A stretch of DNA of 64,000 bases from assembly GCA_047495785.1 (NCBI GenBank), contig JBLDXI010000014.1:496001-560000 (forward strand). Direction: 5' to 3'. The notes under the pieces are model-generated. The model searched no databases, was not told the origin of the DNA, and worked only from the letters and a program-made list of their open reading frames with translations. This document shows positions 1 to 12,100 of this stretch, in pieces; positions within the stretch are counted from its first letter, which is position 1; each line of letters begins with the position of its first letter. This DNA is from Lepidodermella squamata. Its lineage: Eukaryota > Gastrotricha. Position numbers and translations under genes: made by a program.

Positions 1-1257
1 CGAAATGCCCATGGTTGGTTGTGGAACGTGGCAAGAAAGTGACGAGGTCGTTGAGCGATCGGTAACAACTGCTATCAAGAACGGATACCGCCTAATCGAC
101 ACTGCTCGTGATTACGAAAATGAAGGCGCAATCGGAAAAACTCTTGAGAAGCTCTTCCGAGATGGCACGGTCAAGCGAGAAGATCTCTTCATTACAACAA
201 AGCTGTGAGTTCGGTCAATCTACCTTTACTTTTAACAATTTTTTATATTTAAAAGGCATCCATCAAACATGGCCGAAGATGAAGTGGTACCTTCTTTGAA
301 GGCTCAGCTGGCGAAGTGAGGGACTAATTATTATCAAGTTTTTATAAAATTCTTAATTGTTTTTTAGTTTGAAACTGGATTATGTCGATTTGTTTCTGAT
401 TCACTGGCCCATGACTTTCATTAATGATGGCAAGCGGCTTCAGGTTTGAACTTTATTGTATGAGAATGCGCTCTGAAAAATATTTTCCAGCCAATCGATC
501 CAAAAAGTGGTCGCTATCAATACGACTACACGCGGCACTACACCAAGACTTGGAGGGTAAACATTTTGCAAACTCTTGCCACTAATTTTTGCATTCACTT
601 TGTATATCTTTGAAGGGAATGGAAGCTTGTGTTCGCATGGGCATGGCACGTTCTATTGGGCTTTCCAACTTCAACGTTCGTCAAATCGAGGATGTTCTGT
701 TGCGGGCTACGATTCGTCCGGCCGTTCTCCAAATCGAATCGCATCCACTGCTCAACAACCACGAGTTGATCGAATGGTGCCAAGATCGCAACATTGCTAT
801 TACCGCTTACTCTCCGTTTGGCAACCCCGGTTCCCAGTTGGCTCCAAAGTATGTTTCTTTTGAAAACTTCGTCTTTATTGAAATTTGAATTCTCCATTGC
901 AGAGATTGTGATAAGGAATGGCCCAATTTGATTCAAGACCCTGGACTGAAAGCGATCGCCTCGAAGTACCCGAATCACACTACGGCCAATATCATGCTGC
1001 GCTGGCAATTGCAACGCGGTGTTTCTGTCATTCCGAAAAGCGCCCACGAAGATCGCGTCAAGAGCAACTTCAACGTCTACGATTTCGAACTGACGCGCAG
1101 TGAAATGGACGCGCTCTACGCTATGGACCAGAATCTAAGAACGTGTCCTTTCACTTTTGCTGGAAATTCTTCTAGCCGCGACTATCCGTTCGACGAATAC
1201 CGCGATAGCGATCCTTGGAAGGAAAAATCCGCCGAAAATCGCCAGACTGCTCGTTGA
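1..1257 (+). CDS. Aldo-keto reductase 1 (5'-partial)
   Basis: NADPH-dependent carbonyl reductase of the AKR superfamily, (beta/alpha)8 barrel, probably cytosolic. The beginning lies before the window; the frame enters at base 2 with the conserved MPMVGCGTWQ strand. Exons: <1-204, 256-315, 368-443, 491-556, 616-848, 903-1257, all GT-AG. The four catalytic residues are visible: Asp and Tyr in LIDTARDYENE, Lys in TTKL, His in IHWP. The cofactor signature (IPKS...R.KSNFNVYDF) and the C-terminal RDYPFDEYRD are present. It has fewer introns than its neighbours: those after the first beta/alpha unit, before the V/IFDF strand and before DYPF are absent. A poly(A) signal AATAAA lies at 1387-1392. Family assignment is secure; the substrate cannot be inferred. 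Confidence 0.93.
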
Positions 1258-1525
1258 AACTAACATCGATATTACCGAATCGATTCCAAATGACTAAAAA
1301 TTAATCCTCATCTTTTCCCATGTCTAATCACAGCATGAGTTTCTGCTGATAAATTTTCTGCAACTTGACTTTGATACTGGAATTGCAATAAACTATAATT
1401 CAGCTTGCAAATGAGTGTTTTGCGATATAGTTCAGATGGTCGCGTGCTTAAAAAATAGCAGCCTCCCTTTCACGCTTTCACGCTAATTCATGCGACTCAT
1501 TGAAAAGTAAAGCAAATTAATTCCC

Positions 1526-3001
1526 ATGGTACTTAACCAAGCTTTTGCTTTGCTGCGTTCCGCTAGAATTAAGGTTCAACCGAGCCGTCTTTTAAGCAAT
1601 ATGGCATTTAGTTACCATTCAGTTAATGGCCAGTTATACCTTGAACTAAATTCTGGTCACAAAATGCCTATGATCGGTCTGGGAACTTGGCAAGCAAGTC
1701 CTGATGTAGTTCGCAAAGCTGTTCGGGATGCGGTGAGCTTCCACTCATATATTTCCGGCATTTTTTAAAAGTGATGAAACAGGTTCATGCTGGCTATCGT
1801 TTGATTGATTCCGCTTACGGTTACGGTAACGAGGCTGCTATTGGCGAAGAGCTTGAAGCGTTGATCAAAGAAAACCGGGTCAAAAGAGATGAAATTTTCA
1901 TCACGACAAAGCTGTAAAATTTATTAGTTGTATGCACGATCATTATTTGTATTGTCTCAACAATTAATCTAGACATCCCAAGTTTATGCAGCGTGACGAT
2001 CCGGTGATAATGTTGAAGAAGCAACTTGCTGCGTGAGTCATACTTTGCAACCCTCGTTCTAGCGATCAGTTTGCCTATATAGGTTGAAGCTCGATTACAT
2101 TGACTTGTATCTCATCCATTGGCCAATGGCTTACAAAAATATTGGGACCGATCTATTTGTAAGAAAAATTAAATTACAAGATGATGAGCTATTATACCAA
2201 TCCGTTCACAGCCAATCGATCCGAAATCCGGGAAAGGAATTTTCGACTACGAAGCTCACTTCACGGAGACTTGGAAGGTATAATCTTTCAACATCGCGGC
2301 CGTTATTGTGATTTTTGTCGTATCGCAGGGAATGGAAGATGTCTATCGCATGGGTTTGGCTAAATCGATTGGCTTGTCCAATTTCAACGTTCGTCAAGTT
2401 GAAGATGTCCTATTGCGCGCCAACATTCGCCCGTCTGTGCTTCAAATTGAAAGCCATCCCTACCTCACGAATAGCAAACTCATACAATGGTGCCAACTTC
2501 GAAACATTGCAATCACTGCTTACTCTCCATTCGCGAATCCTGGAAATAATTACGCCCCGAAGTTCAACTTCCACGAAAACAAATTCGTTTAAAATTATAT
2601 TATATACCTAATTACAGAAACTCAACAAAATATCCGAGACCGCTCGAGGACGAACAGCTGAAGGCGATAGCTGCGAAATATCCTGGAAAATCTGTAGCTC
2701 AAGTAATTTTACGCTGGCAAATTCAGCGAGGTGTTTCGGTGATTCCAAAGAGCCTTGATGCAGCTCGCATCAAAAGCAACTTGGACATTTTCGATTTCGT
2801 GCTTTCTCATGAAGACATGGCCGCTATTGAATCTCTTAACAAAAACATCAGAATGTGTGCGTTCACCGAGTTCGGCAACAGCTGGGCAAGGTATATTCAA
2901 AGCTCCATATTCATATTTTGCTGCAATTATAATATACCAACTTCTATTGCAGGGATTATCCTTTCGACGAATATCGAGGCGTCAGCGACGTTTGGGCTTA
3001 A
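1526..3001 (+). CDS. Aldo-keto reductase 2, possible mitochondrial presequence
   Basis: Second member of the tandem AKR array, 364 codons in eight exons: 1526-1732, 1783-1913, 1973-2032, 2083-2158, 2212-2277, 2329-2561, 2618-2890, 2953-3001. Catalytic residues Asp78, Tyr83, Lys112 and His145 are intact, as is the cofactor-binding IPKS...R.KSN loop. Compared with its neighbours the ATG at 1526 adds about 25 residues rich in Arg, Ser and Leu with no Asp or Glu, typical of a mitochondrial targeting peptide. A second in-frame ATG at 1601 (MAFSYHS) would give a normal-length cytosolic protein, so both starts may be used. A weak poly(A) signal ATTAAA lies at 3044-3049. Substrate unknown. Confidence 0.92.
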
Positions 3002-3440
3002 GTTGAAGCTGGAAAAAAGTTGCTAGGATGAAGTATTATTTGAATTAAAATATATCATTCTGGAGACACATTCCGGTTATGCTTCTTATTCATGACGTAA
3101 ATACAGTTTTTCCGTCAACAAAGTCAACATATCAGTTTATATGGATGAGGCGTGAAGCTGAGGGTGAGGTCGAAATGACTCTTTTTATGTAAAATTCTGC
3201 GGTTTAAAACCAGAAGCAAACCTAAAGTGAAGCTGAAATAGACATGCCTTATCTCAACATCCCATTACTTTCCTAGAGCGATAGCCATTCGATGCAAATT
3301 GTATCTTGCTGACTTGGCGAATGAGATAACTGCCTGATAAAAATAATTCTATAAGGAAAAGGCTAACACTTCAATACGAGTTGACCCATTTTGCGAGACT
3401 GCTATTTCTACTCCATATTTATTTTTCCGTTTACCAAGAA
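3002..3440. other. Intergenic AKR2-AKR3
   Basis: 439 bases with the AKR2 3' end and presumed AKR3 promoter. No coding frame, RNA gene or repeat recognised. A TTG-initiated extension of AKR3 starting at 3381 is open but not favoured, because the ATG at 3441 matches the start position of the paralogues. Confidence 0.5.
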
Positions 3441-4936
<1,496 letters not shown>

Positions 4937-5419
4937 AATCAATCTTTTCATTTTCATGCGTTCATCCATTTCATCCAAGTGATCAAGGCTTGGTCATCTA
5001 CTGCGAGCTTGGTTTTACCTTTTATAGATTGGTGTGATATTGATTGCTTTACTACGCCTGCTGCGGCTACGGTCCATTCAAAGTGACTTTATCTCTATTA
5101 TTAGGTCAGTAGTACGATCAACTCTGAATAAAATCGATTTTCAAGCACGTCGTGTGGATTTTTGGGGTTTTTTTTATTATCAAGACAGCTCAACTTATTT
5201 TTCCATTTTACGACCTAGCTTGTGTTTATCAGCAATTCCTGCCGTTGTCCGTTTTCCGTCAGATAAACTTGGAGTTATCGCAGCTAAATTTGAACCTTGT
5301 CACCCACTCTCTACGTCGACATTTCCCTTACCAATCCGCATATTTTAATTTCGTGATAGCATCCATCTTTTCTAAAGGAAGCTTTAATTTAGGAATTTCA
5401 GTTTAAAGATTTTACAAAA
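4937..5419. other. Intergenic AKR3-AKR4
   Basis: 483 bases. Holds the AKR3 poly(A) signal (5127-5132) and, at 5400-5401, a pyrimidine-rich AG (ATTTCAG) 18 nt before the AKR4 start, which looks like a 3' splice site for a 5'-UTR intron or a trans-spliced leader. No other feature seen. Confidence 0.5.
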
Positions 5420-6778
5420 ATGGCTACTGGTTATTACTTTCCAACAAGTACCGTCAATGGTCAGATTTATTTCAACCTTTGCAATGGTCAAAAGATGCCA
5501 GCGGTGGGGCTTGGAACTTGGCAATCCACCCCCGACGTTGTCCGCAAGGCCGTTCGAGAATCTATTAAAGCTGGATATCGTCTAATCGATACGGCGTATG
5601 CTTATCAAAACGAAGAGGCTATCGGAGATGAACTTCAAGCCCTTTTCAAAGAAGGCATTGTGAAGCGTGAAGACGTTTTTGTCACAACAAAACTGTACGT
5701 ACATAATAACGAATGCAACTCACCTAATTTCCAATTTAATTTTGAACAGAAATGTGACTTTCATGGGAAGAGACGACCCTATTATCGCTGTTAAAGAGCA
5801 CCTGGCGAAGTAAGATTGACGGCATTAACATTTAAAATGTCTAAATACGGCGTTTATTTTTTGCAGATTAAAGCTTGACTATGTCGATTTATTCCTAATT
5901 CATTGGCCATTTGCTTACAAAAGGATTGGAGATGCCGTTTACGTAATCTTACCCTTTTCCCCGATGAATATACACAGCTATTATTTCCTCTGATAGCCTA
6001 CTGATCCGAAAACAGGCAAAGGTGTGTTCGATAACACTACGCATTATACAGAGACTTGGAAAGGCATGGAGGATGTCCAACGGCATGGTTTAGCGAAATC
6101 GATCGGGTTGTCGAATTTCAATACACGACAAATCGAAGATGTGCTTTTACGAGCCAGCATTCAACCCGCCGTTTTACAAATCGAATCGCACCCTTACATG
6201 GTCAATAAAAAACTTATTCAGTACAGCCAACAACGCGGCATTGCTATTACTGCCTATTCCCCTTTTGCCAATCCGGGCAACGGTTGGGCTCCTATGTAAG
6301 GTCCTTTTAACCAATAGTTGGAAAACCTACCGTGTCCTGTTTTTTCTAGTGAGTCTGCTAAATACCCTAAGCCATTGGAGGATGCTAAATTGAAACAAAT
6401 AGCTGCGAAATATCCAGGAAAAACTATAGCTCATGTGATTCTACGTTGGCACATCCAAAGAGGTGTGGCCGTGATTCCAAAATCAGTCAGCGAAGAGCGC
6501 CTGAAAGCCAACATTAACGTATAATTCTGCTCAATTTTAAACATTTTTAGCCTTCTATCTTCTGTTTCAGGTATTCGACTTTCATTTGACCGATGAAGAT
6601 ATTGAGAGCATTGACGCCCTGGATCGCGGAATTCGCATCTCGGCTTTCGTGAATTGGGGAAACAGTTCGTCAAGGTAAAATAATAATGCTTTTTCGTTTA
6701 GCTTAGTCACAGTGATTTGTTTAATTTAGGGACTACCCTTTCGACGATTACCGTGATGTGCAGGAATTGTGGGCTTGA
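5420..6778 (+). CDS. Aldo-keto reductase 4
   Basis: Fourth AKR, 343 codons, seven exons: 5420-5694, 5750-5809, 5867-5942, 5997-6295, 6350-6518, 6571-6674, 6730-6778. Asp57, Tyr62, Lys91 and His124 make up the catalytic set. The NADPH-binding motif (VIPKS...R.KANINVFDF) and the DYPFDDYRD tail are intact. Relative to AKR2 and AKR3 it lacks the intron in helix 1 and the one between the ETWK and GMED segments. A splice-acceptor-like AG precedes the ATG. The poly(A) signal AATAAA is at 6805-6810, 27 nt after the stop. No targeting signal, so probably cytosolic. Substrate not predictable. Confidence 0.93.
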
Positions 6779-7231
6779 TTCATGTCTCGATCACGTGTTC
6801 AGTGAATAAATAATTCAATGAACTTATTCTATGTAGAGGAGAATGATCGGAGAGCTATATGTGAACCTAATCAAATAAATGGCGTAGCGATATCTTGGCT
6901 GCAATTTCTTCTTGAAGAAAGCAGATAAGCATCGGTGTGGTAGGGTGGCCACTAACCAAAATAGCGATAAAATTATTTGAGTTAGCCGTTTTAATGGAAA
7001 ACCATAGGAGCACATTTTCTGGAATATTTTTATCAATTGCACATTGACCGCATTTTAAAAAAAGACAAGGTTTCAAGTCCGTTTTATCAATTCCGAACCC
7101 AGCGATATTATCTCCTTCCTCCTCCTCTAATTTCCGTTCTCCCTATTTTAATAAGACTTTTTCTGCTCTCAAGGTGGAACTCTTCATACAATTGAAAGCT
7201 TTTTAGAGTTATATTCTCTGAGTTATAAATA
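6779..7231. other. Intergenic AKR4-AKR5
   Basis: 453 bases with the AKR4 poly(A) signal, then a C/T-rich tract near 7110-7150 and an acceptor-like CTTTTTAG ending at 7206, 25 nt before the AKR5 ATG. No coding or RNA gene recognised. Confidence 0.5.
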
Positions 7232-8502
7232 ATGGCTTGCTGCAAAAATTTCACTGTCGCGCCTTTGGTCGATTGCGGTGGTCAGCTGCACGTCGAGCTG
7301 AACGATGGCAACAAAATGCCAATGGTTGGACTCGGAACTTGGCAAAGCTCTGACGAGGACGTGCGCAAATCAGTTCGCGATTGCGTGAAAGCTGGTTATC
7401 GCCTTATCGACACAGCTCTTTGGTATTCGAATGAACCTGCCATCGGAGCTGAGCTTGAAGCTCTTTTCAAGGAGGGCGTTGTCAAGCGGGAGGACCTATA
7501 CATCACGACTAAACTGTAAGATACATATCCATTTTCGAAACAACCATCGACACCAACTATCTTTTTATAGGCACCCATCTTACATGGGACGTGAAGAAGT
7601 CATTCCAATTTTGAAAAAGCAGCTGGCTGATCTTCGCCTTGACTACGTCGATTTGTTCCTAATTCACTGGCCTCACACGTACGCTCAAGATCCCAATTTA
7701 CCAGTCCTGTTTGTAAGTTATCATAGATTCTATTATTAGCATTCTAATCAAATTCATTCTCCATCTAGCCGGTTGATCCGAAGACAAAGAAAGTCAGGTT
7801 CGATTACTCCAAGCACTACAACGAGACATGGAAAGCCATGGAACATGCCAAGCTGTCAGGCCTCACCAAATCGATCGGCATTTCCAACTTCAACACGCGT
7901 CAAATCGAGGACATCCTCCTCCGCGCCACTATTCGTCCGGCGGTTCTTCAAATTGAATCACATCCTTACTTGGTTAATCGCGCTCTCATCGAATGGTGTC
8001 AATTGCGCAACATTGCCGTTACAGCTTATTCGACCTTTGCCAATCCTGGAAACCAATGGGCCCCAAGGTAAGACCAATCTTGGAACCCTCTATTTATTTC
8101 TCATAACCCGCGATGTTTCTTATTATAGCTCGTCGGATAAATACCCTCGCCCTGCTAGCGATGAGAAGCTGAAGGCAATCGCCGCGAAATACCCCGGCAA
8201 AACAATTTTCCACGTGATGCTACGTTTCCAAGTTCAGCGCGGTGTTGCTGTTATTCCGCGATCAATCACGCCTGACCGAATCAAGGCTAACCTTAACGTA
8301 AAAATAAAAGATATTTTTCACCTACAGATTTTACTAAATAATTTTGCAGATTTTCGATTTCGCGCTCTCTCGTGAAGACATGGATGCTATTTACGCGATG
8401 GACAAGGGTTTGAGAATGTGCCCCTTCCCTGAAGCTGGAAATTCATCCGGACGAGACTATCCGTTCGACGAGTACCGCGATGTAGAAGATGCCTTTGCAT
8501 AA
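7232..8502 (+). CDS. Aldo-keto reductase 5
   Basis: Fifth and last AKR of the array, 348 codons in only five exons: 7232-7515, 7571-7712, 7769-8067, 8129-8297, 8350-8502. Catalytic Asp60, Tyr65, Lys94 and His127 are intact. The NADPH-binding segment reads VIPRS rather than VIPKS, a conservative change in the cofactor loop. The TWK-AME junction is continuous as in AKR4, and the intron after the third strand is also missing. Codon use is more G+C-rich than in AKR2 and AKR3. The ending RDYPFDEYRDVEDAFA is typical for this array. AATAAA at 8611-8616 is the likely poly(A) signal. Substrate unknown. Confidence 0.93.
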
Positions 8503-9422
8503 AAACATTTCGAAACGGGGAATTCTATGACAATATCTTGATTTTTGCCTGAATGATAATACATTGTGACTACACTACTGATTCTGGCGAGACCAATTTT
8601 CAGGAACAGCAATAAAAAATTCGCTCGCGATTATCCAAACCCCTCTTTGCCAATGACGCAAGTTACCGGGTTTATTTTCAACCGTGCCATTGACGTCAAA
8701 GCTTCAGTATTGGTACCAGGGAAGAGAACGAAATTCGCGCGTCAGAAGTGAGCTTAACTTTGGTGTTATTATGATTATTATTATTACGCTTTTTCACGCG
8801 TTCCCCCGTATCAGAGTGCGCCACCATGCTTCGGCTGGTTTTAATGTAATACAAAATTATCACCAGTGATACGATGCCAACCGCACTTGAATAATTATTC
8901 TATTCTACAGCCATGGCGCCGGTCACATATTATATACGCAGTTTTTAATAGTATAGAAACGCGGCAGCAATATAATAATAAAATACAATTGCGATGATGT
9001 TTTTAACACGGCCCGTGAGCTTTGACGAATACTAGTACTGCTACTATACTACCACTGAGGCGATACAATATAACTTGATGCATTCCGAAGCGAAAAACAA
9101 CCATCAAATTACAGCCTGGTGTTGAAGTAATCTACGTATATAATCCACGCGTGTGGAGTTTGTAGGTCAGGTGAGCGTTAACATTGATGCAGCCAAAAAA
9201 CATTCGTGTACACAAAGGAGTGTGCGTTTGTCGACGGTTATGAATTGAGAAAAAATCGTGTAAGAGAACGGCGTGATGACGTAAAGGTGCACTGATGACG
9301 GTCAAACATAATGCGCAGTTGTGTATAACAGCTTATAAGGAGCTAACGATACCTTGAAAAAGTTGTTATTATAAAACACTTCGCTAAAATTTGTCGAGTG
9401 TCAATTTGGCTAACTTTTAAAC
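8503..9422. other. Intergenic, upstream of Na,K-ATPase beta 1
   Basis: 920 bases between the AKR array and the first Na,K-ATPase beta gene. It contains the AKR5 poly(A) signal, a palindromic TGACGTCA (CRE-type site) at 8691-8698 and a TGACGTAA near 9277. Whether these work as promoter elements is unknown. No coding exon supported. Confidence 0.45.
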
Positions 9423-10579
9423 ATGGGCCAAGAAACCGATGTGAAAACGACCCAACCGACTAGTCAAAGGCCAAATCAAGAGATGGCCGAATCTGAACCG
9501 GTTGAAAAGCCGAACAAGTGTGCGAGTTGTTGCACGTCGTTCGGAAAATTCATCTACGACAGCGAAACTGGCGAGGTGTTAACCCGTCGCCCTCTCGATT
9601 GGCTGAAGCTAATCGTTTTTTACATCATTTTCTGGGGCTTCCTCGCAGCTTATTTTGCCGCGTTCTACGAACTTTTCTACTGCCAAATATCGCTTAAATA
9701 TCCTCGTCTTTTCGGTGATTTCGGTCTAATGAAAGATTCCGGTCGCAATGTCGCAACGCCGGGAATGGGATTTAAACCAATGCCTGACGAGGGAAATTCG
9801 CTCATTCGATTCACAGCTGGTAAGGACAACGAAACATATGCTGAATATGTGGAAGATCTTGACGATTACTTCCAAAGTGAGTTGAACTACGTGACCCAGT
9901 TATTTCGAGGTCTAAGTCGCTATATTTGCAGAATACAGTGACATCGACACCTACAGTCCATCGTTCGGCAAGCTTTGCAATCCTGAAATGGGCCAGAAGG
10001 CAACGGCGGATGACTTCTGCTTTTTCGACACCAAACAATTGGGAAAATGCGGCAAAGGTGGCCAGTATGGGTTCGATGAAGGGCAACCTTGCGTCATGAT
10101 TCGCCTCAACAGGTGAGTATTTAATGCGCGCTGTGTCAATCTTTCTTATGCCTTAATTTTCGCATTCTAGAATGATTGGCTGGGAGCCGAAACCCATTAC
10201 CTGCTCATCAGACACATCTTGCCCTCCTCTGTCTGATGATGACGTGAAATTTTTCAAAGAAACGGGTCGACCGGGTGTGCCGCTGACTAAAGTGTTCGAT
10301 GGCAAGGGCGTTGTGATTACATGCGAGGGCATTACCGCGGCTGATCGCGAAAACTTGTACAAAACTGAATTCTTCCCAGCTTCAGGCAGCATTCCAGCCT
10401 ATTACTTCCCCTACATGAACCAAGACAACTACACTTCGCCGATGGTTATGGCTAAAGTCACCGTTACGCACGGAATCCTGGTTACTATTCGTTGTCGCGC
10501 CTGGGCTCAAAACATCAAGAATTCACACGTGTTATCTCGAGAGGGAGCCGTCCATTTTGAAGTCTTTGTCGATATGTAG
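9423..10579 (+). CDS. ATP1B: Na,K-ATPase beta subunit 1
   Basis: Glycosylated beta subunit that escorts and stabilises the Na+/K+-ATPase alpha subunit at the plasma membrane. 347 residues from three exons: 9423-9876, 9932-10112, 10171-10579. Type II topology: a short cytosolic N-terminus with FGKFIYDSETGEVL.R, then one membrane span (about residues 60-88, VFYIIFWGFLAAYFAAF), then a Cys-rich ectodomain. Family landmarks are the C.P...DDFC, GQPCVMIRLNR, CEG, the aromatic AYYFPY...NY segment and IRCRAWA, ending GAVHFEVFVD. It keeps the intron in the ectodomain shared with its two neighbours, but has its own intron after LNR and lacks their ATPG intron. AATAAA follows at 10598. Meets the next beta gene tail-to-tail. 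Confidence 0.93.
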
Positions 10580-10785
10580 AGTGGTGAAATTGTGACAAAT
10601 AAAACATGATATTTTTCTTAAAATATTAACATTTCAAGTACACAAAGTTTTATTGTTGGCTGTGTAATTTTTCGAACGAGTATGCCTTACAGGCGGAATA
10701 GGACTTCAATTTCGTAGCACCTGGAAAACACAATCAAAAACGGTGTGTATAAAAACGGGCGTAGTCAAAAATGTTAGATAAGAAA

Positions 10786-12100
10786 TTAATCGACCATCAA
10801 TTCAAAATGTACTGCCCCTTCTTTTGAGGCAACATCTGCATTGGCTATATTTTTAGCCCAGGCCTTGCACCGAACCATAATCATAACAGCCCTAGATACG
10901 TTGAATTGTGCTCCGACTAGTGGCGCCAAATAGCCGCGTTGGTTGTAGTAAGGATAGAAATAGGATGGGAAAGATCCGTGGCTCGTCGACGGTTCCCATT
11001 TTATTCCTAAAATGTTTTCCTGATCGGCTGCTCCTCGTCCTTCGCAAGTCACCGGGATGTTGTAGCCATCGAACAGCGAGTGAAGCGGGACGTTGGGCCG
11101 ACCAACTTCTCGGAACCATTGCTGGTCAGCCAACGACAGCCCGTCACATTCAACACTCGCTGTTGTTGAATTGTCGGCCGTAGTAGGTGTGCATTTGATG
11201 GTCTGCGGCCGCCAGGCGTACATTTTGTTCAGCTTCAGGATAACACACGGCACGCCGTCGTCGAAACCGAGCGCGGCTTGAGAGTCTATTTTGCCGCAGA
11301 TGCCAAGCTTAAGCTCAGGCTGGAACATGCAGCCCACTTCAGCATCAGGTAAATTGATGGGGTTACATTCTTTACGACGTATATCGTCACGTGCATTTAT
11401 AGTCTGGTAACCTACAAGAATAATAAAGCTTTAAAATTTTATAGCTGCAGGAGTTAGGAGCAACTTTTTAAAAACGATTGCATGTGATCAGTGTAAAATT
11501 TGTACGTCTCAGGCTTGTTTGCTTGGAATGTTATCAGAGTAGTCTCGTAATCAGGCAATGGCCGAAGGCCCATACCTGCGAGAGAAAAAACACACAAAAA
11601 TATTGATGTGAAAACTCAATTGCAGCTATATAATAGTGTGATATACCCGGTGAAGGAATTGAATTGCTGTAGCCGCTCATGATACTGCGCTCGTTGGCCA
11701 GCCGCGGCGATATGACCGAGACTTGAATGTAGAAAATCGATAGCATTATGGCTAACAACGCGCTAATGGTTGTGTAAAAGAAGAAGTAGAATCCGCCGAG
11801 CTGAGCCCACTGAAACCATGTCCGCCCCAGATAGCGGCGATTGTTTTTGTCCCTATCGTCGACTAAAAACAGTTTAAAACGCTGCCATTGCCGCTCGAAG
11901 CTCTCATCGCCATCCTTCCTGAAATCATCGCGACCATGAGATTTCAGCTGAGCGTTGAAAATCAAATCGTCTTGGCTCGTGAATTTTCCCTTCACCAAGC
12001 CACCGCCCTCCCCGAGAAGAGGTTCTTGCTGATCAGATCCTGTCGTCGATTGCAAGCCGCCCGTACCTGCTGACGGTGTTTTCAACCGTGATTCACTCAT
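10786..12100 (-). CDS. ATP1B: Na,K-ATPase beta subunit 2 (long N-terminus)
   Basis: Second Na,K-ATPase beta paralogue, minus strand, 396 residues. Exons from the start: 12100-11647, 11575-11465, 11411-10786. The span WAQLGGFYFFFYTTISALLAIMLSIF is preceded by about 110 cytosolic residues, longer than in the other two copies (50-70 residues). This tail is hydrophilic with Ser/Gly-rich and acidic stretches and could carry regulatory sites (inference). The ectodomain has the paired-Cys segments, CEG, FPSYFYPYYNQRGYLAPLV and VRCKAWAKNI, ending GAVHFELMVD. The middle exon is exactly 111 nt, as in beta 3, and both flanking introns match beta 3 in position and phase, so these two are sister duplicates. 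Its 3' end faces that of beta 1 across 206 nt. Confidence 0.92.

Noticed and set aside
3381-3440. N-terminal extension of AKR3 that looks like a signal peptide
   Set aside because: It begins at TTG, not ATG; the ATG at 3441 aligns with the paralogues' start.
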